Source: Chromobacterium paludis
Lineage (GTDB): Bacteria > Pseudomonadota > Gammaproteobacteria > Burkholderiales > Chromobacteriaceae
Direction: 5' to 3'
Assembly (NCBI RefSeq): GCF_008275125.1
Contig: NZ_CP043473.1
Coordinates: 1,922,001 to 1,986,000, forward strand
DNA length: 64,000 nucleotides
Shown: positions 51,575 through 59,197 of the stretch, piece after piece
Layout of the letters: each line of letters begins with the position of its first letter
Numbering within the stretch: the stretch's first letter is position 1
Notes under the pieces: model-generated
Databases searched by the model: none
What the model was told of the DNA's origin: nothing
Seen by the model: only the letters and a program-made list of their open reading frames with translations
Program-made: the position numbers and the translations under genes

Positions 51575-52882
51575 ATGCATGCCCCGTCCCAACACACTTA
51601 CCAGGTCCCGACCCGGCGCTGGCGCATAGGCTGGCTGCTCGGCGTCGGCATTCTGATCAATTACTTCGACCGCATCAGCTTGTCCGTGGCCGCGCCGCAA
51701 TTGCAGCATGAATTCGGTCTCAGCAACGGCGAGCTGGGCCTGCTGTTCAGCGCCTTCTTCTGGAGCTACGCGCTGCTGCAGATTCCCACCGGCGTGATCC
51801 TGGACCGTTTCGGCACCACGCGCATCGGCCGCCTGGGCGCGCTGCTATGGGGCGTGGCCGCCACCCTCACCGCCTGCGCCGGCGGCTTTGCCGGCATCTT
51901 CGCCGCCCGCGTGTTGCTGGGCATCGCCGAGGCGCCGGGCTTCCCGGTCAGCGCCAAGGCCACCGGCTACTGGTTCCCGCGCCGCGAGCGGGCCATGGCC
52001 ACCGCCATTTTCGATGCAGCCGCCAAGTTCTCCAATGTGATAGGCGTGCCCTTGATCGCGCTGGCCGTGGTGCATCTGGGCTGGCGTTGGGGCTTTGGCC
52101 TGTCCGCCGTCCTCAGCGTGCTGTATTTCATCGCCTTCTACCTGATCTATCGCGATCCCAGCGCCGACGCGAAACTGAGCGAGGCCGAGCGCCAATACAT
52201 CGCCCAGGGCGGCGCGACCGCGGAAGGCGTCAGCCAGCAAGGCTCGCTGGCCATGCTGGGCTATCTGCTGCGCCAGCGCAAAGTCTGGGGGCTGTCCATC
52301 GGCTTCGCCGCCTACGGCTACGTGTTCTACCTGTTCCTGACCTGGCTGCCCGGCTATCTGGTGCAGGCCATGCATATGGATATTTTGAAATCGGCGTGGT
52401 TTTCCGCGATACCGTGGCTGTTCGCCACCGCGGCCGATCTTTTTGTGGGCGGCTGGCTGATAGACAAGCTGATCGCGCGCGGCCATGACGAGACCCGCGT
52501 GCGCAAGACCGTATTGCTGTGCGGCATGGCCATGGGCATGGCGGTGTTCGGCGCCACCACCACGACAGACCCCTACATCGCCATCATCTGGATCACCATC
52601 GCGCTGAGCGGCCTGGCCGCGGCCGCGCCGGTAGGCTGGTCCCTGCCCTCGCTGATCGCGCCGCGCGGCGGCACCGGCACCGTGGGCGGCATCATGAACT
52701 TCGCCAACAATATGATGGGCGCGGTCGCCCCCATCGTCACCGGCCTCATCGTCGGCGCCACCCATTCCTTCACCAATGCCTTCCTGGTGGCCGGCTGCAT
52801 GCTGGCAGTCGGCATCCTGGCCTTTGTTTTCCTGCTCGGCCGCATCGAGCAGCTGCCCGAACCCGGCGTCTCCCCGGATTAA
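51575..52882 (+). CDS. MFS anion:cation symporter, likely gluconate/hexonate importer
   Basis: A 435-residue MFS transporter with about 12 transmembrane segments, ACS family (ExuT/GudP-like). IGWLLGVGILINYFDRISLSV opening, LFSAFFWSYALLQIPTGVILDRFG, WFPRRERA and the GGIMNFANNMMGAVAPIVTGL segment are typical. Its place after gntK, plus control by GntR operators, suggests gluconate or a related sugar acid as substrate, though gluconate permeases in E. coli are GntT-type, not ACS. GAGGAG precedes the ATG. A terminator follows the stop. Confidence 0.85.
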   Translation: MHAPSQHTYQVPTRRWRIGWLLGVGILINYFDRISLSVAAPQLQHEFGLSNGELGLLFSAFFWSYALLQIPTGVILDRFGTTRIGRLGALLWGVAATLTACAGGFAGIFAARVLLGIAEAPGFPVSAKATGYWFPRRERAMATAIFDAAAKFSNVIGVPLIALAVVHLGWRWGFGLSAVLSVLYFIAFYLIYRDPSADAKLSEAERQYIAQGGATAEGVSQQGSLAMLGYLLRQRKVWGLSIGFAAYGYVFYLFLTWLPGYLVQAMHMDILKSAWFSAIPWLFATAADLFVGGWLIDKLIARGHDETRVRKTVLLCGMAMGMAVFGATTTTDPYIAIIWITIALSGLAAAAPVGWSLPSLIAPRGGTGTVGGIMNFANNMMGAVAPIVTGLIVGATHSFTNAFLVAGCMLAVGILAFVFLLGRIEQLPEPGVSPD

Positions 52883-52893
52883 GGCTCCCCTCG

Positions 52894-52920
52894 GCCCCGG
52901 CGCAAGCCGGGGCTCTTTCC
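52894..52920 (+). terminator. Terminator of the gluconate operon
   Basis: GCCCCGGC and GCCGGGGC form an 8-bp stem around GCAA, followed by TCTTTCC, a modest U-tract. Confidence 0.7.
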
Positions 52921-53065
52921 CTCGCCATAACCCTGCACAAAGCAGGGAAATAGCAAGCCGCCTCCCGCTGGCCGCATGGCCGGTTGCCGTTCTTATGGCC
53001 TGCCAGCATGCTGCGCCCTGCAAGTCAAAGCCTGATTTCCCCTTCCCTAAACCAAGGAGCACGGC

Positions 53066-53680
53066 ATGGCGCTATTACCGGACCAAATCGCTTTCTTTCG
53101 CACCAGCGATCTGCAGGGCGAACCCACGTACTACAAGGTGGGCGACGATGTCACCCTGCATGGCGAACTCAATGACAAATACAAATCAGTGGAAGTCGGC
53201 GAAACCGCCAAGGTCATTTGCTATCAGCACATCAACGGCAGCGGCCTGTCTCATGAATACCCGCCCGGCCGCCATCAAAACATAGACGCGCAAATCAGCG
53301 GGCTATCCAAATTCCAGGTGCTGGCGCTGGATACCCTCTTCGCGGTGGGGCTCAAGCTGCACGACAAGACTGGCGGGGAGCCTGGCGACTACAAAATGAT
53401 CTTCGAGGCCGCCGAAATCGGCCGAGTCGAAGTCCCATCCGGCCAGGATGGCTATGTTTTTCTGCCGGCCAGCGGCAGCTCCAATGAAGTCACCTGCGCT
53501 ATTTTCGTGTTTGATCGCGGCGGCAACCCGGTAGCCTTAGGCACGATCTACTTCCAATGGGACCCGCATAAGCACGAAATCCACATCACATCGCACCCGG
53601 AAACCTTCCCGGCCAATATGTCTTACCACCGCGACGATCAAACCCGGATCACCTTTTCCCTGAACAGCGTCAAGAAATAA
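53066..53680 (+). CDS. Beta/gamma-crystallin-like protein
   Basis: A 204-residue protein with a crystallin-like N-terminal region. IAFFRTSDLQGEPTYYKVG, NDKYKSVEVGETAKVICYQH and GSGLSHEYPPGRHQNI follow the Greek-key pattern, with NDKYKS in the position of the calcium-binding NDxxSS motif (here one serine replaced). The second half (about residues 85-204) is a separate beta-rich domain I do not recognise, ending with DDQTRITFSLNSVKK. No signal peptide is present, so a cytosolic role or non-classical secretion is possible. An AAGGAG lies before the ATG. It is convergent with nudB. Confidence 0.6.
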   Translation: MALLPDQIAFFRTSDLQGEPTYYKVGDDVTLHGELNDKYKSVEVGETAKVICYQHINGSGLSHEYPPGRHQNIDAQISGLSKFQVLALDTLFAVGLKLHDKTGGEPGDYKMIFEAAEIGRVEVPSGQDGYVFLPASGSSNEVTCAIFVFDRGGNPVALGTIYFQWDPHKHEIHITSHPETFPANMSYHRDDQTRITFSLNSVKK

Positions 53681-53710
53681 GGCTAGCCTCCGGGGCCGCC
53701 ACAAACGCGA

Positions 53711-53734
53711 CAAAGCCCGCCTAGGCGGGCTTTG
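53711..53734. terminator. Bidirectional terminator
   Basis: A perfect 24-base palindrome (CAAAGCCCGCC with its complement) between the converging crystallin-like gene and nudB. Short A/T flanks allow use from both sides. Confidence 0.75.
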
Positions 53735-53757
53735 AACAGCAGGCGAGCGCGCGGGCC

Positions 53758-54210
53758 TCAGACAGCCTTCAGCCCCAAGCGCTGCGGCAACGCGCGCAAG
53801 GCCTCCGCGTTGGACGGCGAAAACACCAACGCCGCCGCCTCATCCCATGGCAACCAGCGGTAACCCAAATGCTCGCGCGGCGCCAGCTTCACCTCGCAAG
53901 GCTCGTCCAGCAACAGGCCGAATACATGTTCGTCGTTGTGCGTCACGCCTTCCGGGTAGCGATGCCGCCAATGCTCGTAAATTTCGTAGCGATTGACCTT
54001 GTGCCAGTCGCTGAGCACGTAACGCTCGGCGTCCAGCCCGGTTTCCTCGGCCAGCTCCCGCCGCGCCGTATCCAGCAGGTCCTCGTCGCCTTCGCGGCTG
54101 CCGGTCACCGATTGCCAGTAGCCGGGCTTGTCCGCCCGCTCCAGCAATAATGCCTGGCCATCCCGGGTGTGGATCACCACCAGCACCGACACCGGTTGCT
54201 TGCTGCCCAT
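53758..54210 (-). CDS. nudB: Dihydroneopterin triphosphate diphosphatase NudB
   Basis: A 150-residue Nudix hydrolase that removes pyrophosphate from dihydroneopterin triphosphate in folate synthesis. The Nudix box is complete: GSREGDEDLLDTARRELAEE followed by TGL, with catalytic glutamates. KPGYWQSVTGS and EHVFGLLLDEP match NudB, and LGYRWLPWDEAAALVFSPSN is the expected C-terminus. Its ATG directly abuts the stop of the regulator gene (TAGATG), so they are co-transcribed, though their functions look unrelated. Confidence 0.9.
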   Translation of the reverse strand: MGSKQPVSVLVVIHTRDGQALLLERADKPGYWQSVTGSREGDEDLLDTARRELAEETGLDAERYVLSDWHKVNRYEIYEHWRHRYPEGVTHNDEHVFGLLLDEPCEVKLAPREHLGYRWLPWDEAAALVFSPSNAEALRALPQRLGLKAV

Positions 54211-54831
54211 CTATGCCTTGCCTCCTTGCGCGCCGGGCGCCGCCAGCATGCCGGCCAGTTCCACCGCGGACTTGACGCCCATTTTTTCGAATACCCGGGA
54301 GCGGTGCACCTCCACCGTCTTCATGCTGATGCACAGCTCCTCGGCGATCTGTTTGTTCAACTTGCCGGCCAGGATCAGCTGCATCACCTCGCGCTCGCGC
54401 TCGGTCAGCAGCGCCAGCGCCGCCGCCACCTTGAGTTGCTGGCCATGCAGCTGGCGGTTCTGCTCGTCCAAGGCCACCGCGGCGGCCGCGCGCTCCAGCA
54501 GATGCACGTCGTCGAACGGCTTCTCGATGAAGTCCAGCGCGCCCAGCTTCAGGGCCGCCACCGCGTGCGGCACATCGCCATGCGCGGTCAGCATGATCAC
54601 TGGCGGGCAATACGGCCAGCCAGCCAGCTTTTCCAACACCACGATGCCGCTGACGCCGGACAGCCGCAGGTCCAAAATGATGCCATTGTACTCAAAACCA
54701 TTCTCAGCAGCCAGAAAGGCCTCGCCGCTGTCGAAGCCGTCGGCCTGGTAACCCTGGCCGTCCAGCAGCCACAGCAGCGACTGCCGCACCGCTTCGTCGT
54801 CGTCGATGATAGCCAGTCGCTTTGCGCTCAT
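54211..54831 (-). CDS. FixJ-family response regulator (orphan)
   Basis: A 206-residue two-component regulator. The receiver has DDDE at residues 10-13, phospho-acceptor Asp54 (LDLRLSG), Thr82 and Lys104 (EKPF). The LuxR-type HTH spans about 140-200 with LTEREREVMQLILAG and SMKTVEVHRSRVFEKMGVKSAVEL. No histidine kinase gene is next to it, so its partner is encoded elsewhere. It is between mscS and nudB on one strand, spaced by 12 bases and 0 bases. Confidence 0.88.
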   Translation of the reverse strand: MSAKRLAIIDDDEAVRQSLLWLLDGQGYQADGFDSGEAFLAAENGFEYNGIILDLRLSGVSGIVVLEKLAGWPYCPPVIMLTAHGDVPHAVAALKLGALDFIEKPFDDVHLLERAAAAVALDEQNRQLHGQQLKVAAALALLTEREREVMQLILAGKLNKQIAEELCISMKTVEVHRSRVFEKMGVKSAVELAGMLAAPGAQGGKA

Positions 54832-54843
54832 GATGCCTCCGTG

Positions 54844-56133
54844 TCAGCCCTGCGCCGGCTTGTCGCCGATGATGCGCACTTCCCGCTGCGGGAAGGGGAT
54901 GTCGATATTGTGCTGTTTGAACAAGCGCCAGATGGCCAGATTGATGTCTGACTTCAAACCCATGAAGCCGTTTTCTGGATCGGCCACCCAGAAGCCCAGC
55001 TCCAGATTGATGCCGCTGTCGGCGAATAAGGTGACAAAGGCGTTGGGTCCCGGGTTCTTCAGCACGCGCGGCTGATCCGCGGCCTGCTTGAGCAAGTCCA
55101 GCGCCAGGTCCAGATCGGTGCCGTAAGCCACCTGCACCGGCAGGCTGGTCCACATATTCTTGTCCGAGTAGGACTGGTTGATCACCGTGCCGGAGATCAA
55201 GGTATCGTTAGGCACCAGCGCCTCGGTGCCGTCGGCCCCCTTCAGCACCACGTAGCGCGAGGTGATCTTGGTGACGTAGCCGACGCGATTGTCCACCATC
55301 AGCCGGTCGCCGATGCGAATGGAGCGGTCCAGCAGGATGATGAAGCCGGACACGAAGTTGCTGGCGATCTTCTGCAAGCCGAAACCCAGGCCGATGCCGA
55401 CCGCGCCGCCGAACACCGATAGCACGGTCAGGTCGATGCCCACCACCGGCAGCGCGATCAGCACCGCGGCGATCAACAGCAAGGTGCGCGTCAGCTTGGC
55501 GAACACGATGCGCAGATTGGAGTCGAGGTGCTTGAGCTTCATGATGCGCGCCTCGATCAGGCGGCTGCCCCACAACGCCACCACCACGATCACCGTCACC
55601 CACAGCAGGCCGTTGATGATGGTCAGCATGTCCAGCCTGGTTTTGCCTATGGAGAAGCTGATGGACTCCAGCCAGTCTGTCACCGCCACATCGAAGCCTA
55701 TCGCCCAGCTGACGAAGCCCAGCCACAGCACGGTGGCCAACAGGTGTTCGGAATGCCGCTCAAAGCGGCCGTTGGGAAATGCCTGCCTCACCACAGCGGT
55801 GCACAGGCGGATCACCGCCAGCCAGAACAACAGCGCGCTGAAGATGTGCAGCACCAGCATGGGCGCGTGTTCCAGCCGGCCCCAGGTGAAGCTGGCCAGG
55901 ATGACCAGCAGCTGCGCCGACAGCGGCAGCACCAAGCGGAACCCCAGGTAGGGCAGGAACTGCTCGTAGCGCTCTGGGTGATGGGAGAACCAGCGGTGGT
56001 AAAGACGGCGCGCGATGAACAGCGCCAACAGCATGCAGGCCGCGCCTATGCCTAGCTCTATCAGCCCGTTGCGCGTCTGCAGCGCATCCATCAGGGCGAA
56101 GAAATCCATTTCCTTGCGGATGAACAACAGCAA
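54844..56133 (-). CDS. MscS-family mechanosensitive channel
   Basis: A 429-residue small-conductance mechanosensitive channel. About five transmembrane segments come first; the channel core is FGGAVGIGLGFGLQKIASNFVSGF followed by the beta domain (GDRLMVDNRVGYVTKITSRY and VPNDTLISGTVIN). It releases solutes on hypo-osmotic shock. The chosen start is TTG at 56133: AAGGAG lies seven bases ahead. The first internal ATG, at 56109, has only a poorly spaced AAGGAA. No signal peptide. Confidence 0.82.
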   Translation of the reverse strand: MLLFIRKEMDFFALMDALQTRNGLIELGIGAACMLLALFIARRLYHRWFSHHPERYEQFLPYLGFRLVLPLSAQLLVILASFTWGRLEHAPMLVLHIFSALLFWLAVIRLCTAVVRQAFPNGRFERHSEHLLATVLWLGFVSWAIGFDVAVTDWLESISFSIGKTRLDMLTIINGLLWVTVIVVVALWGSRLIEARIMKLKHLDSNLRIVFAKLTRTLLLIAAVLIALPVVGIDLTVLSVFGGAVGIGLGFGLQKIASNFVSGFIILLDRSIRIGDRLMVDNRVGYVTKITSRYVVLKGADGTEALVPNDTLISGTVINQSYSDKNMWTSLPVQVAYGTDLDLALDLLKQAADQPRVLKNPGPNAFVTLFADSGINLELGFWVADPENGFMGLKSDINLAIWRLFKQHNIDIPFPQREVRIIGDKPAQG

Positions 56134-56156
56134 AGTCCGACTCCTTGTCAAAACGG

Positions 56157-56189
56157 GAAACGGGCCGAAATTCGGCCCGTTTCATTTTC
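56157..56189. terminator. Hairpin between lolD and mscS
   Basis: GAAACGGGCCGAA and TTCGGCCCGTTTC form a 13-bp stem. T-rich sequence follows on the plus strand; on the minus strand, the direction of lolD, the tract is weaker (CCCGTTTTG). Confidence 0.6.
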
Positions 56190-56880
56190 AGGCGGAAACC
56201 GTTTCCGACCGCGCCAGCCGCCCTTCGTTCAATCGCAGCACGCGCTGGGTGCGGCCCGCCAGCTCCAGATCATGGGTGACGATGATCAGGCTGGTGCCCA
56301 GGGTGCGGTTCAGCTCCAGCATCAGCTCGAACACCTGGCGCGCCGTTTGCGCGTCCAGATTGCCGGTGGGTTCGTCCGCCAGCAGGCAGGCCGGTTGCGT
56401 GACCAGAGCCCGCGCGATGGCGGCGCGCTGGCGCTCGCCGCCGGACAGTTCGCCCGGCTTGTGTTCCAGCCGCTTGCCCAGGCCAACCTTGTCCAGCATC
56501 TCGCCGGCCCGGCGCGCCGCCTCGGCCTTGTCCATGCGCCGGATCAGCAGCGGCATCATCACGTTTTCCAAGGCGGAGAATTCCGGCAGCAGGTGGTGAA
56601 ACTGGTAGACGAAGCCCATGGATTCGTTGCGCAGGCGGCCTCGCTCGGTTTCGGACAGTTTGGACAGGTCCTTGCCCAGCACCTCCACGCTGCCGGAGCT
56701 GGGCGAGTCCAGCCCGCCCAGCAAGTGCAGCAGCGTGCTCTTGCCGGAGCCGGAGGCGCCGACGATGGCCAGATGCTCGCCCCGGTTCACGTCAAGATCA
56801 ATGCCGGACAGCACGTCCAGACCCAGTTTGCCTTCCTGGTAGCGTTTGCCCAGGCCGCGGCAGCTCAATACCTTACTCAT
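56188..56880 (-). CDS. lolD: Lipoprotein-releasing ABC ATPase LolD
   Basis: A 230-residue ATPase that powers release of lipoproteins from the inner membrane to LolA. Walker [11 protein letters not shown]-loop [18 protein letters not shown] (LolD-characteristic), signature [12 protein letters not shown], Walker [14 protein letters not shown] and switch VTHDLELA are complete. It overlaps the lolC-type gene by eight bases, giving the expected lolCD pair; one permease gene is present, so a LolF/LolC-only (lolDF-type) complex is possible here. Confidence 0.93.
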   Translation of the reverse strand: MSKVLSCRGLGKRYQEGKLGLDVLSGIDLDVNRGEHLAIVGASGSGKSTLLHLLGGLDSPSSGSVEVLGKDLSKLSETERGRLRNESMGFVYQFHHLLPEFSALENVMMPLLIRRMDKAEAARRAGEMLDKVGLGKRLEHKPGELSGGERQRAAIARALVTQPACLLADEPTGNLDAQTARQVFELMLELNRTLGTSLIIVTHDLELAGRTQRVLRLNEGRLARSETVSA

Positions 56881-58111
56881 AGCGCAGGGCCTCCGCCGGT
56901 TGCGTGCGCGCGGCGCGCCAGCTGGGATACAGCGTGGCGAACAGCGCCAGCAGCAAGGAGATGATGGTGATGGTGGACACGTCGCCCCACTGCACGTCGG
57001 ACGGCAGATAGTCGATCATGTAGACGTCGCTGGACAGCAGCTTGGTGCCGATGATGCGTTCGATGATGGGTACGATCACGTCCAGGTTCAGCGCGATGAT
57101 CACGCCGCCGACGGCGCCGGACAAGGTGCCCAGCACGCCGGCCACGGCGCCCTGAATCACGAAAATCTTCATGATGCTGCCCGGAGAGGCGCCCAGCGTG
57201 CGCAGAATGGCGATGTCGGCCTGCTTGTCCGTCACCACCATCACCAGCGTGGACACCAGGTTGAAGGCGGCCACGGCCACGATCAGCGTCAGGATGATGG
57301 TCATCATGCGCTTCTCGATCTGCACCGCGCGGAAGTAATTGGCATTGGTGTCGGTCCAGTCCGTCACCATCAGCTGCGGCAGCCGCGGCCGCAGCTCGGC
57401 CTTCAACTGCGGCGCCAGCATCGGGTCGTCCAGCTTCAGCCGCACGCCGCTGACCGCATCGCCCATGCGCGCCAGCACCTGGGCGTCGCGCAGATTGACC
57501 ATGGCCAGCGAGGCGTCGAATTCATACATGTCCACCTTGAAGATCCCCACCACGGTGAACTGCTTGCTGCGCGGAATCATGCCGGCCGGCGTGATGTTGC
57601 CCTGCGGCGTCATCAGCGTCACCTTGTCGCCGACGCCGACGCCGAGCTGGCGCGCCAGCTCCACGCCCAGCGCCATGCCGAAGCTGCCCGGCTTCAGGTC
57701 TTCCAGCTTGCCGGCCACCATGTGGCGGCCCACGTCCACCACCTGGTTTTCCAGTTTGGGCTCGATGCCGCGCAGCAGGCCGCCGCGCACATTGCCATAA
57801 GCCACGAACAGACCCTGGCTGGACACGAAAGGCGCCGCGGCCAGCACATGGGGCTGCTTGGCCAGCATGGCCTGCATGCCCTGCCAATCGGGCAGGCGGC
57901 CATCGTAGCCGCTGACTTCCAGATGCGAGGCCACGCTGAGGATGCGGCCGCGGATTTCCTTCTGGAAGCCGTTCATCACCGACAGCACGATGATCAGCGC
58001 CGCCACGCCCAAGGCGATGCCGACGATGGAAATCAGGGAAATGAAGGAAATGAATCCATTGCGGCGCTTGGCGCGCAGATAGCGCAGCCCGATAAAGGCT
58101 TCAAATGGCAT
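56873..58111 (-). CDS. Lipoprotein-releasing permease LolC/LolE
   Basis: A 412-residue permease with four transmembrane segments: one N-terminal (about residues 25-48), a large periplasmic domain of about 200 residues and three C-terminal segments. [32 protein letters not shown] opening, sliced, is the LolC/LolE signature. Only one permease gene is seen in the cluster, so the complex could be a single-type LolF dimer. The gene is upstream of lolD, downstream of a 73-residue conserved protein by 12 bases. Confidence 0.92.
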   Translation of the reverse strand: MPFEAFIGLRYLRAKRRNGFISFISLISIVGIALGVAALIIVLSVMNGFQKEIRGRILSVASHLEVSGYDGRLPDWQGMQAMLAKQPHVLAAAPFVSSQGLFVAYGNVRGGLLRGIEPKLENQVVDVGRHMVAGKLEDLKPGSFGMALGVELARQLGVGVGDKVTLMTPQGNITPAGMIPRSKQFTVVGIFKVDMYEFDASLAMVNLRDAQVLARMGDAVSGVRLKLDDPMLAPQLKAELRPRLPQLMVTDWTDTNANYFRAVQIEKRMMTIILTLIVAVAAFNLVSTLVMVVTDKQADIAILRTLGASPGSIMKIFVIQGAVAGVLGTLSGAVGGVIIALNLDVIVPIIERIIGTKLLSSDVYMIDYLPSDVQWGDVSTITIISLLLALFATLYPSWRAARTQPAEALRYE

Positions 58112-58123
58112 GTTCTGCTTTTC

Positions 58124-58345
58124 TCACTCGGGACGGTAAGGGTTTTCCAGGCTCTGCATCAAGGCCGCCAGATAGTCGCGCACCTGCTGCTCCTCGCAGC
58201 CCATCAGCACCGCGTCCTCGAAGGCGTCCTGCGCCAGCTGGGCGATCTCTTCCAGGTTTTCGCGCATCACCTTCAGCTTCTCGACGCAGGCGACGACGTT
58301 GCCGTCCGGATCCTTCCAGACCGGCATCTCAATCTTCAATGTCAT
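58124..58345 (-). CDS. Small conserved protein, 73 residues
   Basis: A short acidic protein: MTLKIEMPVWKDPDGNVVAC opening, a helical part VEKLKVMRENLEEIAQLAQD, and LMGCEEQQVRDYLAALMQSL. It is predicted to be mostly helical with no membrane segment. AGGAAGG upstream of the ATG supports the start; an in-frame upstream ATG adds only ten residues. It precedes lolC, 12 bases away, and follows the terminator of the NlpC gene, so its promoter is between. Function unknown. Confidence 0.6.
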   Translation of the reverse strand: MTLKIEMPVWKDPDGNVVACVEKLKVMRENLEEIAQLAQDAFEDAVLMGCEEQQVRDYLAALMQSLENPYRPE

Positions 58346-58357
58346 ATTACCTTCCTG

Positions 58358-58388
58358 AAAACACGATGCCCGCAAACTGCGGGCATCG
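58358..58388 (-). terminator. Terminator of the NlpC/P60 gene
   Basis: CGATGCCCGC and GCGGGCATCG form a 10-bp stem with a five-base loop; on the minus strand TGTTTTC follows. It separates the NlpC gene from the 73-residue gene. Confidence 0.8.
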
Positions 58389-58405
58389 TCGCTCGGCCAG
58401 GCCGA

Positions 58406-59137
58406 TCAGTGCCTGTGCTTTTTCTTCTTGGCGCTGGACTTCGCGGCGTGCGCAGCCTTGGCGCCCTTCTTGCCGCGCGCCGACGCGGCGGCGGCCTTGC
58501 ATTTCTTGTGACCCTTGCGGCACTTGGCCGCCGGTTCCGACTTTTTCGAACCACCCTTCACGCTCACATCCTCGGATGTGTCCGCCGGCAGATAGGCGGT
58601 GCTGCGATTGACCCGGCGCGCGCCATTGTAGCGCGCCGTCCAGTAGCTCTGCGACAGGTTCGACACTTCGATGTTCTTGCCCGTTCGCGGCGCGTGGATG
58701 AATTTGTTGTTGCCCATGTAGATGCCGACATGGGAATAATTGAAGCCGCGGGTATTGAAGAACACCAGATCGCCCGGCATCAGTTCGCCGCGGCCCACCG
58801 CCTTGCCCACATGAGCCATCTCGGCAGCGGTGCGCGGCAGGTTCACCCGTAGCGACTTCTGGAATACGTAACGGATGAAACCGCTGCAGTCCAGGCCGTC
58901 ATCCGGCGTGTTGCCGCCGAAGCGATAAGCCACGCCCAACAGACTCATCGCTTGCAAAAGCAGGTCGCCCACCGCATCCTCTTGCGGAGCGGCGTATTTG
59001 GAGATGGGGTCGTCCGGTTTGTCGGCTGCGGCGCTATCGGCCGGAGGCTTGTCCGGCGCGGCCTTGTCTGGCGCGGCCTGGGCGAAGACCATGAAGCCCG
59101 CCAGCGCCAGCGCAGATAAGCGGAGTTGCAATTTCAT
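58406..59137 (-). CDS. NlpC/P60 peptidoglycan hydrolase with a basic tail
   Basis: A 243-residue exported cysteine peptidase. Signal peptide MKLQLRLSALALAGFMVFAQ; a Pro/Ala/Asp-rich linker; then the C40 domain with Cys84 (DCSGF), His136 (SHVGIYMG) and His148 (HAP), the expected triad, which hydrolyses D-glutamyl-mDAP bonds. From about residue 193 it has a Lys/Ala-rich tail (about 50 residues, histone H1-like, ending KKKKHRH), which is unusual for an NlpC enzyme. It may bind anionic polymers. A terminator follows the gene. Confidence 0.88.
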   Translation of the reverse strand: MKLQLRLSALALAGFMVFAQAAPDKAAPDKPPADSAAADKPDDPISKYAAPQEDAVGDLLLQAMSLLGVAYRFGGNTPDDGLDCSGFIRYVFQKSLRVNLPRTAAEMAHVGKAVGRGELMPGDLVFFNTRGFNYSHVGIYMGNNKFIHAPRTGKNIEVSNLSQSYWTARYNGARRVNRSTAYLPADTSEDVSVKGGSKKSEPAAKCRKGHKKCKAAAASARGKKGAKAAHAAKSSAKKKKHRH

Positions 59138-59197
59138 AGGCCGCACTCTATCGGACGGGGCCGGTAGTGTAAAGCCAAGCGGAGCGGCGAAAAGCAC

